64,000 bases of DNA from Bradysia coprophila. Its lineage: Eukaryota > Arthropoda > Insecta > Diptera > Sciaridae. Each line of letters begins with the position of its first letter. Position 1 is the stretch's first letter. Positions 12,537-24,352 of the stretch are shown here, piece by piece. The DNA lies in NCBI RefSeq assembly GCF_014529535.1, contig NW_023503608.1, positions 2,604,001 through 2,668,000 of the forward strand, in the 5' to 3' direction. A model generated the notes under the pieces. That model ran no database searches. It worked only from the letters and a program-made list of their open reading frames with translations, and was not told where the DNA came from. The translations under genes were made by a program, and so were the position numbers.

Positions 12537-13902
12537 ATGACAAGCGGAAATCGGCTTGATATAGTTGTGTTCGGAGCAACTGGCTACACTGGAGGATATG
12601 TTGTGGAAAATCTCATCAAAACAATCGATAAGGAAAATCCAGACCTGACGTGGGGTGTTGCAGGTAGAAGTGAGAAAAAGACGAGAGAAGTCTTGGATCG
12701 GGTATCGACGTATACAGGAAAAAACGTTGATGGAATCGAAGTGATTGTAGCGGATGTTGCCGACGAAGATTCCATTTTAAGAATGTGCAAACGGGGTCGG
12801 ATAATTATCAATTGTGTGGGACCATACAGCTTGTACGGGGAAGTGGTTGTGAAAAGCTGTATCTTGGTAAGTGGGACGATTTATAACATTTTCCGTTGCC
12901 GGTCACTTTTAATAAAAATTGGGATTTTACTTTCTTGAATAGGCTAAATCACATCACGTTGATATTGCTGGTGAACCTTTTTTCCTCGAGGGCATGCAAC
13001 TCAAGTATCACGACAAAGCTGTGGAGGCAGGCGTTTTGATTGTTGGTGCATGTGGTTTCGATAGTATTCCGGTTGATCTTGGAATCAGTGAATTGCAAAA
13101 AAATTGTTCGGGTGAAATTGCCTGGATCGAAACGTTTGCCAAAATTATAGCTGGTGAAAGTGGAAGTGTCATTAATCACGGAACTTGGGATTCAGCAGTC
13201 CAATTTTTCGCTAATTTAAGTGACTTGAAACGAGTCCGACGTGAGCTTTACAGTGGTTTCTTTAAAAAAGACTTCCCAACGTTCAGACACAAATGCAGCC
13301 AAAAGTATTTGCCATACACACCGCCAGAAATCGGGGAATTGACCGTGCCTTTTTGGGAAACTGATAAGTTCGTTGTAAAGAGGACACAATTGCAAAAGTA
13401 CAGCGACCAGAACAAGCGACCCGTTCAAATGTCGGCTTATTTTGTGGTTGGTTCATGGTTCAAGGTATTGGGAATGGGTGCCATTGCCCTAATATTTGGA
13501 ATGTTTGCTTTGTTTGCGTGTGGTCGGAGACTGCTTAATAGATATCCTTCGGTATTTACCGTCGGTAATGTTTCTCTAAACGGCCCAACACGTAAGCAAG
13601 TCAGCGAGACAAGCTTTGAAATTACCATTGTGGGACACGGCTGGAAAGATAAATTGGAATCACCGACTCAAGAGCCGGAATCGCCACCCGAACGCCTAAT
13701 TGTTGGTCGCTGGCGTGGTCCGGAGGCAGGATATGCAGCTACGTCTGTTATTCTGATTCAAGCGGCAATCACAATTTTGAAAGAGATCGAATCAATCAAT
13801 TACAAGGGAGGAGTTCTCACACCTGGCTTAGCATTTGAACATACATCGTTGGTAGACAGGCTCAGGCGGCATGCAGTTGTGTTTGAAATAATAAGAAATT
13901 GA
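12537..13902 (+). CDS. Saccharopine dehydrogenase-like oxidoreductase, paralogue 2
   Basis: Tandem duplicate of the gene at 9539. Exons are 12537-12866 and 12943-13902, giving 429 aa, with the intron in the same place and the same phase. The introns still look alike (AATAAAAATTGGGATTTTAC in both), so the duplication is not ancient. The nucleotide loop is VVFGATGYTGGYVVE. GACGFDSIPVDLG, the hydrophobic stretch near aa 300 and the C-terminal GRWRGPEAGYAATS are all kept. Differences are spread across the protein, including QLQKYSDQNKRPVQM here versus QLENFIQHKRRPIQM in copy 1, and all recognised motifs persist. Both copies therefore look functional. The ATG at 12537 aligns with that of copy 1. 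Confidence 0.9.
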
Positions 13903-15387
13903 AATTAAACCGAAAGGACTCACATTTTTGGATTATTGAAAGGGTAAAAAATAAAAATAAAAAATATTTTTAGAAAATGAAGGCTTTTCATCAATCAATA
14001 TTATTTAGTCTGAATGATTCAAAAGATTCAATAGAAATGGGTGAGTCGTGGCATTGGCGAACAGAAGTTCCAGATTGCAAATCGTATTGATTGATTTTCC
14101 ACGTTCCCTTGAACAGTTCGTCTTTAGAAATGTAGCGAATAAGTAAGTATATCATGTAACTAGCGGGTCGAATCGGAACGATTTTGACCTAGATAGCTAT
14201 AGTCAAAATGATTCCGTACAATCTTCGACAACAATACGAATAATAGTAACTACGTAATGGTTTGAGACATCTTTATTTTGACAAGTGTGTCTTTATCGTA
14301 GCATATCTTACTCGCACAGACTACTGGAAGAGAGTTCTAACGCTACTGTCATTGACGCAAACCGAGTTTCCGTGGGATTAGTAAGATATTTGACTGCTAG
14401 TCATTAAAAGATCCAGTAATTCGGTTGTAATAACAGTGAGTGTATCTGTTAAACCTAAAGCTTGTACAGAATCAGCAACAGCTTGCCATTGAATTGTTTT
14501 CTTTGTCGACCAGCTGGAGATGTTCAGCTGTTGCTGATTCTGCACAAGCTTTAGGCTTAATGCGTGTAGAGGAAGTGATAATATCAGATGTGACAAAAAT
14601 GGTCTGATTTTCATACAAATAAAGCAAGTGAAGGTCCTATATTTTGAGACAATCAGGTAATCTCTGAATCGTCTGGATATGCAGAACTTAGGTAGCATGC
14701 CAAACACGGTCTGTTTGAAACGACCTCGGAAACGACGTTAAATAAGGACTGACGACCACCAATATTTTTTCGGTCCGTTTCTGAGAACCAGCAGCTGTGT
14801 CGACAGTCCTTATTTAATCTCGTTTCAAATGAACCGTGCACAACGTACGCTACACATTTGCAACAAAACTAAAGATGAATCTTTTGTAATCGTGCCTAGT
14901 GTAAATGCGTTGCATTTATAACCTACTTCGTAACTGTAGCTTCACACAACGATGCGAAAACGACCTAATGCAAAAATTATCTAAAATTTATTTTCTTTAA
15001 TTACATTAGGTGATTTTCGTAATGGTGTGTGTAAGGTGAAGGTTTATTTCATCACAGTACGCTCGTTACCGTTGGTTTGAATTTGAATTAGCCGAGAAAA
15101 AATTATGCAAATTTATACCATGTTTATACGTTCCTTTTACTTAACACTCTCGTATACCTTCGCCACATTACGCGAATACAAAGTCTACCGTGCAGCACAG
15201 GTCTTATTCGTATGTAACGACTAGAAAATAATTAAAAAATATCTACAAGTATTTCGCTATATGAGGTGTACGCGAACACATCTTATAACAGATTTGTGCA
15301 ATATTGAGCGCTCGCTTTGAATAAAACTTGCATTAAACTACAAGAAACTATTCCATAAGAAATTGTCGATATTCTCGTTTGTTTAAA
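13903..15387. other. Intergenic region with three inverted repeats
   Basis: No gene found. Three hairpin-forming units lie in series: 14449-14560 (arms share AATCAGCAACAGCT), 14705-14838 (arms share TTAAATAAGGACTG, with an unequal insertion in one arm), and 14939-15041 (CACACAACGATGCGAAAACG against the complementary right arm, with CATTAGGT inside). They are probably unrelated small MITEs. Confidence 0.5.
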
Positions 15388-16448
15388 ATGGTACTATACG
15401 CAAAATAAGTGTCTCAAGCGAAACATCGTTAGATGATTTTTATCAAATTTCTTTCTAGTTTTTCTACGAACTCTTCGGATTTTCGTTCATTCTATTTGTT
15501 ACCTTTAAATATCGGCATCCAGTCCAATATTATGCAAAGTTTACATTTTACATTTTGACAGCTTCAGCTGCTTCTGCTATCCTACCATATGTAGGACTTT
15601 TTCGGTACCCAATACGAGATTATAGAAATGGAATGTAAGTCTTCTGTTTAAAAAGCGACAAATTCGGTCCGAAAACGTTTATCACGGAACGTTTACAGGC
15701 TACCCGCATGGAGTTTCCGAATGATTGTCCAGTTGTTGGGATTAGAATACGAGGTAAGAGGACTTGAAAATGTTGATAAGAACGAGGGTGGTGTGGTGGT
15801 CGTTGCACCACATCAGAGTATTTTAGATTTATCAGGTTAGTACACAATAAAACTGGATGGAGTGGAGATTCAAACGTCAATTAATTAGTTGATGCTTACT
15901 TATGGCCTTTGATCGGTCGACCGATTGGTGTAACCAAAAACATTGTGCTGTATGTATTTCCATTTGGTATCGGGATGTGGATATGCGGTTCTCTGTTCAT
16001 TGATCGAAAAAACAGACAAAACGCTGTGAAACAATTGCATGCACAAACCGAAGCAATTCAAAGTCGAAGAAACAAAATTGTTATTTTCCCGGAGGGCACT
16101 CGAGCGCAACAGAACAAAATAATGCCGTTTAAAAAGGGAGCCTTTCATCTGGCAATCGACAGTCAGAGTATGATACAACCGGTGGTTGTCTCAAACTATC
16201 ACTTTCTGAGCAGTGCAGAGAAACGCTTTCAGAAAGGTGAGCTACACATTGCACATATTGGCTCGGTTGATTTAATGGAATTTAAGAAATTGTTTGCAGG
16301 AAAAATTATTATCTCGATCTTACCAGCCATGTCCTGCAAGGGGATGACAAAAGATGACGTTAATATTGTATTGGAACGAACGAAACGACTGATGGACATT
16401 GATTTTGAGAAAATAAGCAACGAAACAAAGCCCCAATTTCATTCTTAG
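15388..16448 (+). CDS. 1-acyl-sn-glycerol-3-phosphate acyltransferase
   Basis: ER membrane enzyme that makes phosphatidic acid from lysophosphatidic acid in glycerolipid synthesis. Secure exons are 15459-15634, 15699-15835 and 15889-16448 (phases 2 and 1), ending at TAG 16446-16448. The first exon is uncertain. I propose the ATG at 15388-15390 directly before a GTACTA donor, which would make a 68-bp phase-0 intron and a 291-aa protein. Motif I is APHQSILDLS (H-x4-D catalytic pair). GSLFIDRKN holds the FxxR motif, IFPEGTR is motif III, and IQPVVVSNYHF is motif IV. Hydrophobic segments lie at the N-terminus (FSFILFVTF, YILTASAASAILPYVG) and at FPFGIGMWICG. Family membership (AGPAT alpha/beta type) is clear; the paralogue is not decided. 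AATAAA at 16557-16562. Confidence 0.88.
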
Positions 16449-17036
16449 TTTATGTGAGGGTGCTTGGTTATGGAGATTAAGTGCAGGAATTTCATTTAAA
16501 ATTAATCGGTCTTTGATGAAGGTCGGGTGATTGTGTTTTAAACTGTAACAAATTGAAATAAAATTGAGAAGTCACATGAAGTCGTTAGCAATTCCCAGCT
16601 GACTTTTTCGCCATCAATTGTATCATAGACTCAAGTCATCATTCCAGAACAATTTGGACACCTTGAGAGTAACGAGTAGCCAAACCCGTTAAATTGAGTA
16701 AATTTAGCAACATTCATTTTACATAGATTTAGTGGCATCAATTAAATGGCTTGATTCTCGAGAGTGACGACATTTATGTGTCTTGATCACGATTATCTGC
16801 TTAACTATTTTTGGGAGTCTCACCCGACTCAGTCCATAAACTTTAATGTTTTAATAAATCGAAAAACGAACTAGAAATTACCAGCTCCTAGTGTTAGTGG
16901 CACATCTGAAATTAATATCCTAAACTGCTGGACTGATTCACAACACTTATCGGTACGAATTTCAATAAACGTTTAATTAAACTGCCTCCATAAAGAAATT
17001 TAATACAAAAATGCCAAAAATTTGACTCTCCTGGAA
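16449..17036. other. Convergent 3' gap
   Basis: This is 588 bp between the ends of the acyltransferase (plus) and the ZAD zinc-finger gene (minus). It holds the poly(A) signal of the former and presumably the 3' UTR of the latter. No repeats or other genes seen. Confidence 0.5.
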
Positions 17037-20000
17037 TTACTGCATTTCTCCCAGCAACGGTCGAATCGCGACTTTATATTCGATTTGCTTTTTGGGAACT
17101 TCAATGCCATGACAATTTTTACGATGTCGACGCAGTCTGTGAATGAAACCAATGTAAGACATCTTTGTCAATAAATCCGTCGTAGTAACAAAACATACCT
17201 GTCCGATCGAAAGAACTGTTTCAAGTCGATGCGTGGTGAAGATAATTGAATCAGGATAGTCAAATGTAAGATGACGTGGAAAAATGAAAAAAAAAAACCC
17301 GGAAAATTAGAATGTTTGCGAGGGAATAATTTGCAGTATTCGAAACAAACCTTAGAAGGGCATAGATCACATGGATAGTTATAGATTCCAGTATGGACGA
17401 CCATATGATTTTTCAAATCAGCGGGGGAGTACAATCCCTTATTGCATTCCGGACAGAATGTCGTGGGTGTCTTCAAATGCACTTTTCTGTCATGCATTCT
17501 CAGCGCTGATCGGGTTCTGTATTTCTTTTTGCAAACGATGCACTCAAATCTAAAAAAAACGTTCAAAGTCTTACCGCAAATGCATCGACACACGAAACAA
17601 AATTTAACTCACGGCATTGGATTTTGATGCCAGATTTTATGAATCAAAAACGTTGCACTGTGAATGAAACCTTGACCACAAATGTGACAAATGTACTTTT
17701 TCTTCTGTTGGGTTGCACGGGAAACATTTCATTTGATCAATAGCAAAAATAAAGAAAAACGAAATGTGATCGCTTACCATGTCATGACTCCGTAAATGTT
17801 CTTCATAGCTCAGCTTCACATTGAATTTCTTATCACATACTTCGCAACTGAACCTGTAGTTACCGGTATGTTCCGACAGATGATTTTTGTACGTCCCCAC
17901 TGACGAAAGAACTTTTTGGCACGTGTGGCATTTGAAGTATTCCCTGTGAAGAGAAGACATTAATTAACATGGATGACAAGGGTCATAGATTGAATGAAAT
18001 TGTAGGGACACTTCTATGCGCATAGTATGCGACAAGATATAGTCTTATCGATAAGAAAACATGCGGCGTCAACAAGTCAACATGGGGGCGTGTTCCAATC
18101 TGAAAACTGTCTAACTTGACTGTTTGCCACTTACTTGTTTTGATGATTGACATAATGTCTAGCCAAAGTAGCTGGTCGAGGAAACATTCGCTGGCATATC
18201 TTACAGGTACCGTGCTCTGCGTGGCAATGTTCTCTAAGTGCAGGATCGCCATAAAATGTTTTGGGGCAATTCTAGAAGAGAAAACTTAGTTTATTCGTTG
18301 ACCAAAAAAAAAGTTGAATATAAAGCGGTCGTCTGACTTCAAATAGTTTTTGAAATTGAAGTTGTTTTCATCGCAAACTGTGACTTCTTTCGGTTTAAAA
18401 TCACAGACCAAGTTACTTTTCCGATAGTTTCAAGGATTTTTTTTTTGTTAAGATTCAATATTTGACGGAACAACTTCCCTAAGACCGCTTACTACCATGG
18501 AGTGCAATTTGGAAAACACCAGCCCGTTTTATCAAGTTAGCTAGATTTTACCTTCAGTTCAAATGCTAGTATGAATTCTAGATGAGGTTTTGAACGAGTG
18601 AGACTACTGAAACCACTTACCCGACACGTCTTGATATCAACTCCGTTCGTAAACGCATTCTCGTGATTACATGCAACCCCTGGTTCAACATTATCACTGC
18701 AAATCGCGCAAACATTCACTATTTCACCGGAATCTTCTATGCCATAGTCAAATTTACTTTGTTCCTCGTGGGCAGTTCGCATATGGAATCGCATGCCGTA
18801 TTCATTGTTCGCCAACTGAAAATAAATTGATCAATTGAAGCTGGAACATTTCTTCGCTTGACATTCTGTACCTCTAGTGGACAGTATTGGCATTTGTACA
18901 TCAAATTCTTGTGTATAATCAAATGTGCTTTGAGCTTCAGCGCCGAAACAAACTCTTCCAAGCAAATTTTACATCTGACCGCACCAGTTCCCGTTTGCGA
19001 TCTGTTATCGATACTGAACAGTCTGTTGACGTCCGTATCGGAACTGGATTCGCCGCGATTCATCGGGAACAGATTGTCGAAGAACGTATTGATGCGATCC
19101 TGATTGTCGTCTAACACTTCTGCACCTCTTCGCCGAATTTTCAAATTGACCTTCTGAACTTTGGCTGGTTTCACTTTTGACGTGATGAGCTTCATTATCA
19201 CAGGAACTGGGGCATCAACATCTGCATAGTCAATCGATGGTTTTTTCACATAATTGTCTTGCATTGTGCCGTTTCGTAAGCGAACAGTTTGTTCGACCTG
19301 TTCCACATCCTTCACATCTTCTCTCTTGCCTTGGAACCAATCGTATGCGGTTATCTTGTAGTAGACCTGATTGTTCGTACTTTTGTTTTTCTCTCTGTAA
19401 GGTGGCATGCGATTATTTTGTCGAAGAACTGCTAAAAGTTCACTACTTACGACAGTAAACACTTATGCTGCGTGAAACGATGTGCGATAATTTTGTTACA
19501 AAATTTACAAAGCTGATGATCAGTGTGCATGTGATTCCGTAGATTCTCAAAGCCATAGAAATCACCGTGACAGACCTAATATTTTCAAATCAATTGATAA
19601 TTCGGTTGGATCTAATTATAGTCGACAACACCATACTTTGCATTCGAACTTCTGCGTTCCTCTGGTGATTGCGATTTGATGCGAACATGCCAGACCAATA
19701 GTGTTATTGTGAAAGCCACAACGGAAGCATGTGTTTGCCAATTCATCCGAAATATCCATCAAAAAGTCGTGTCTGTCCATACCGGGATGATTCCATTTCA
19801 TGTGTTCAACCATACTGTCCTCATAATTGGATATCTTAACGCGACAGAAGAAAAAATGTTGAAATTTATTGCATTGCCCCTTTTATGAATGAAATTACCG
19901 CAAATGAGCAGTGTTTGCAACTGTATTTGATGTCCTTATGAGTCAGCAAATGACTCGCCAGTTTAGAAGGATGCAAGAATTTCCGAAGACAAATTTTACA

Positions 20001-20822
20001 CGAGAAATGAAAGCCAGTCGTTTCAATTTTCGGAACTTCAATCACGAATAAATTGTCCACTTGGCACACTGATGTTTGTGCATTCCGCATCTGGGTTACT
20101 TTTATAATATCTTTAAAGTGTTTTGGCAATGATGCCTGGGTGGTGCTGGCTGTGTAGTTTGTGACGGAATCATTAGTCGATCGATGAACTCGTCGTCTTT
20201 TACGTTCACGATTTTCGTTGCCATCGAAACTGGTTTCAGAGTTCTCACCCACCGTCATGTACAATTCTTTTGACGAAGCACCGACTTCATTGTCATCGTC
20301 AAGGTCTTCGTATTTACAAGAAGGATTCAACAGAATTTCTTCAATTGGCATCTCCTGATCATCGTCGTCGATTTCATGTTTCACTACGGGTCTGGTGTCG
20401 TTTAATTTGCATTGATGCGCCTTGAAATGTGCGGCTACGAACTCAATCTTATTTGTTTTGAACGATGTGCATTGTTTACATTGATAAGTGTCTAAGCGTT
20501 TGTCGAATGTAGCTAACGCTTCGCTGTCGATCGACAGGGATACTCCCCTGTTCTTCAGATAGCTGAATCCGACTTGTCGCGACAAAATCTGTTTAATCAC
20601 ATTCTCTTCATAGAAATGACGATCGAATGCATCAATAAGAGTATTGCATGTCTCACAAATGTAATTCTCTTCTGATATTGTAATCACCAATTTTTGATCG
20701 TCCAGCAGTTTTCCGATCAAATCACCGTATTTTGTTTTCGAATGCGCTCCATGGCACTTTAGTATGTTAAACGTTGCACACTTTTTCGATAGAGTAACTA
20801 AGCAGAGAAAACAGTTCACCAT
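17037..20822 (-). CDS. ZAD-domain C2H2 zinc-finger protein with duplicated module
   Basis: Ten exons on the minus strand: 19899-20822, 19637-19834, 19451-19575, 18872-19394, 18621-18815, 18135-18271, 17778-17943, 17613-17704, 17351-17549 and 17037-17198. Every junction keeps frame, giving 906 aa. The N-terminal ZAD (aa 1 to about 85) has Cys4, Cys7, Cys56 and Cys59, the zinc-binding set for dimerisation. About 15 C2H2 or C2H2-like fingers follow, first one near aa 113, after an acidic and basic linker (ERKRRRVHRS). Two consecutive modules of about four fingers (exons 1-3 and 4-6) resemble each other, down to intron positions. The end has five or six further fingers and a basic tail. ZAD proteins are insect nuclear DNA-binding regulators; the target here is unknown. 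Confidence 0.88.
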
Positions 20823-22067
20823 TGCGGTAGCTGTTCCGAAATTTCAACTTTTCTTGTCACTTTTTAGTTAAAACATTTTTTATTGCAGAGAACCTGTCAA
20901 ACAGAAGGAAGAGAAAGAGAGCCACCTGGAATCTATTGCACGAATTTGTAACTTCAATTCATGCGGCTCTTGTGTATGTATTTAAATGTTTACTTACGCA
21001 GTTAAGTGGAATATCGAAGAACTGTTAAATTTTGATAGCTCTTAGCTATTATCGCTATTATCCTCTCTGATCCTTATGATTTAACTTTTACTAGATACAG
21101 ATAAATGGGTGGGATATTCAAATTGTCTGAAAAAATTAACTCATCCGTCCTTCAACTATATGTAGTCCTAGATACAGAAAAAGATAATTTTTTTGGGTAC
21201 AGGTTTCCTAAACTTAGTCGTACCTATAACGCGAATAAAGTAAAATGAGTCTCATCTGGCTGTAAAGACAAGCTCTCGTTGATATAGACTTTTTCTGTTA
21301 ACAGAGCTTTGAAAGCTTTGGACCGATTTTGAATTTGAATGTAAATACATCGTTCTGATCGCTCCTCTAGCTGTTATACTAAATCGATTTTGTGACGTAA
21401 ATTTTTAGTAGTTTACTAGATTCCATGATAAAAAAAAACAAGAATTTGAAGACACGGAATCACTACGAAATTCAGCAAGAAGGTCAAAGCTTACGACCGA
21501 GGTATCTATGTCTAGTAGTCTAGTAGTTAGTCGGTTTAAATGTGGCAAATAATGTTAGTATCTAGGTCTAGTTAGATAGATATTCTACTAAGCCATTCCA
21601 AATATATTTAACATCTTTCACGAATTCAAATTGAACTGTTCAATGCTCCTCTCAGATAATGCACTGACGAAACTCATCTGATCCATATAAGCTGGTCAAA
21701 TTATTAATTTTTTTTTGGATTATGTTTGGTTTGAAAAAGTCTTCTGTTAGAAGTTAAACTTAACTTTTTGCAGACGATAGACATATCACCAATGTGTAAT
21801 TAAGTAATCGAATCTACTTCTTATTTAGATCAATTTAATTCAATGTTCGGAATGTGGTTCGGTAAACGACAACCTGACTCGGTGCGATGTTTACAATAAA
21901 CATATGTTCGAAAAATGACAACAGAATCAGTGAAGTTTGATACGTCTACGTGAGAAGACATATTTTTTGATTTTATTATTTGATTTTGTTATCAGTGTTT
22001 ATTCATTGGGTTGTTGACTCGAGTAGTGGTGTAGCTTACATAAGTGTTTAACCGAAGAAAATTCGCG
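20823..22067. other. Divergent intergenic region
   Basis: This spans 1.2 kb between the 5' ends of the zinc-finger gene (minus) and the dehydrogenase (plus), so both promoters should be here. It is AT-rich with repeated CTAGATACAGA and TCTAGTAG phrases around 21090-21170 and 21500-21600. No coding content or clear transposon ends. Confidence 0.4.
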
Positions 22068-23084
22068 ATGTCGAAAACTATCTATATCTTGTCTCAAATA
22101 CCCGAATTGGCGAAATTAACAGCAAGAGCTCTACCAGCTTGCCAAGTCATTGATATAGAATTAAGACAATGCACTGGGAAACCATCTAGAGGATTAAAAA
22201 TCGACGACCGAGAGTTGAATGATTTGAGAAATGCAGAAATCGTTTTTGGCGATCCAAATTTGTTGGTGCAAACTTTTCACAAATTACCAAACATACAATG
22301 GATGCAAAGCACCTGGGCCGGTATAGATTTGTTTTTGAAAGTAATTTCCGAAACGGGTCAAAAACCTCCACAATGTCCGATTACGAGATTCTCGGGTGAG
22401 AGCTTCGGTCAACTAATATTCGATTACTGCATCGCTCATATCATCATACACGAAAGGAAGTTGTTCCAGAACTACATCGATACCAAACAGAATAAGATTT
22501 GGCAACTGGATATGGATTGCAGGACCGTTAATGAGGTTACAATTGCGATTCTTGGTGGTACTGGAGCCATTGGATCGTTTGTTGCTAAAAAATTCTCGCT
22601 TCTAGGATCCAAAGTTACTGGATATGGACGAACTGAATCGGGCAACATAAGCAACTTTAAAGAGATCCCTCTGGCGAAATATTCAACTAAATTAGAGGAC
22701 ATTCTTCCTGAAAGCGATTATATTATTAGCGTGCTGCCATCAACTCCACAGACAATGGGTCTGTTAAACAACGATATACTTCAAATGTGTAAAGACAAGA
22801 GCCCAGTGCTGATCAACGTTGGCAGAGGAACTTTGATATCTGAGAAAGACATCATCAAAGCAATAGATAACAGGTGGATTAGTGCTGCTATTCTGGATGT
22901 GTTTGAAATTGAACCGCTACCACAAAACAGTCTTCTGTGGTCACATCCTAATGTATTCATCACTCCTCATAATTCTGCCGTCAGTCGTGCCAAAGATTGC
23001 GTAAAATTATTTGTTGAAAATTACAACAAGTTTGTGGGTAACGAGAAGTTGCTCTATACGATTAATTGGAATTCTGGGTATTGA
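22068..23084 (+). CDS. D-isomer specific 2-hydroxyacid dehydrogenase (GhrA-like)
   Basis: NAD(P)-dependent reductase of 2-keto acids such as glyoxylate or hydroxypyruvate; the exact substrate is not readable. Single exon, 338 aa, starting at ATG 22068; an upstream in-frame extension lacks an ATG. The nucleotide-binding loop is LGGTGAIG (Gly164, Gly166, Gly169). The family's catalytic set is present: Arg253 in NVGRGTLI, Glu282 in FEIEPLP and His301 in TPHNSA. Trp-rich WMQSTWAGID near aa 78-87 and YCIAHIIIHERKLF at about 120-133 match the GhrA subgroup rather than classic PHGDH. It is one of the few intronless enzyme genes in the window. AATAAA at 23100-23105. Confidence 0.88.
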   Translation: MSKTIYILSQIPELAKLTARALPACQVIDIELRQCTGKPSRGLKIDDRELNDLRNAEIVFGDPNLLVQTFHKLPNIQWMQSTWAGIDLFLKVISETGQKPPQCPITRFSGESFGQLIFDYCIAHIIIHERKLFQNYIDTKQNKIWQLDMDCRTVNEVTIAILGGTGAIGSFVAKKFSLLGSKVTGYGRTESGNISNFKEIPLAKYSTKLEDILPESDYIISVLPSTPQTMGLLNNDILQMCKDKSPVLINVGRGTLISEKDIIKAIDNRWISAAILDVFEIEPLPQNSLLWSHPNVFITPHNSAVSRAKDCVKLFVENYNKFVGNEKLLYTINWNSGY

Positions 23085-24065
23085 ATATTTTGATGAGTAA
23101 ATAAAATGTGGATAATTAAACACTTGATGGGTGTTTGTTTGATGTTTTTTAAATGCAGTTTGTGGCGAGAAACTATTGACGTCGAGATCAGAATATTTTC
23201 CAAAGAAAAGGTATGCAGAAACCAAGAGTGGTATACTCATCGAGTCTTCTAGAGTAGGTAAAGGATTCCCCAGCGCTAACGAATTCTTGGGCGTTGCGAG
23301 TCTTTACAGGTGAATAAAAAGAGTCCTTACTGTTACGGACACCATACAAAATTTCTGGATTTTCTCAAAATTTAAACAATTCGAGAAAATCAAAAATCAC
23401 GAAGGGCTATGCTCATAGTCATAAAGTTATAAATTCTCGACGACAAAAATGTCACATTTCGATTGTTAATTGACCTGAGACTCCGAAAGTAAAGATGTCT
23501 AGCAAAGAAATGAAAGAAATTTCCAAGGGCCTTGGAAATTTCCGCTTCCTAAAAGTATCATTCCTCAAATCTAGTACTGTGGCAATTGAAAATCTTGTGA
23601 ATGATTTTATGTTGTTTGTTTTCATTACAAATGTCATAGAAGTTCTGTATTTGCTTAAAATTGGCCGGTTGAATTAGGATATTTCAAGACTTTTTGAAGA
23701 ATGACATTAAAGATGCTATACAAATTCAGCTACATAAACATCCCGAGAAATAGTTTTCATTTGATTAATCGCAATGCATCAACAGGACTTACCAGCTTCG
23801 AGGAATTGTCCAATTGTAAACAATGATGCAACTCAAGTGAAATAAATAAATTTTTGGATTCCACAAGCAAAAAGACCTGACTTCTAAATTGAAACATGAC
23901 ATTGAGAGGCACTGGCGTAATAAATTAGAAACAACTAGGTTCAACCCCGCAAATGTTGACGATAAATTCTATATACTGTCAATGTTGAACGGGAAAAATA
24001 TAACAATACTTTCCTTTCCATAATTATGATATGTTCAATTACAGCGTCTGTTTGCGTCATTTAAG

Positions 24066-24195
24066 GTTCTTCACCCGATGGGTTGGGATGCTTTCGGATT
24101 ACCGGCTGAGAATGCTGCTAATCAGAGGAATATACTAGCAGATTTGTGGACGAAAGAGAATATTATGCAAATGAAAAATCAGCTAAGAGGGATTC
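24066..24195 (+). pseudogene. Fragment of a leucyl-tRNA synthetase gene (class Ia core)
   Basis: About 43 codons read [18 protein letters not shown] and then [20 protein letters not shown], the region containing and following the [16 protein letters not shown] signature of bacterial or mitochondrial-type LeuRS. A possible splice acceptor (TTTAAG) precedes it at 24065. Homology stops abruptly after QLR. The next bases (GGGATTCTTTTGAAAA and CAAAATCGGAC) recur at about 33789-33825, so they are repeat sequence. No other LeuRS exon is visible within several kb either way. It is best read as a captured or duplicated exon, not a working gene. Confidence 0.75.
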
Positions 24196-24352
24196 TTTTG
24201 AAAATCCACCTATCAAAATCGGACCCATTTCGTCTGCGATGGATATATACATGGTTTGAAAGGTCTTTGCCAGTAGACCTCAAAACAGCCCTCACACAGT
24301 CTTGAGCCACACCTGGTTGCTGGCGGAAGATCTCCGAAGTTGGAAAGATAGT

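Noticed and set aside
18737-19462. Separate zinc-finger gene starting near 19462
   Set aside because: Its first 20 codons are an intron (GTAAGT to TTACAG); the frame joins the upstream exon, so it is part of the ten-exon ZAD gene.
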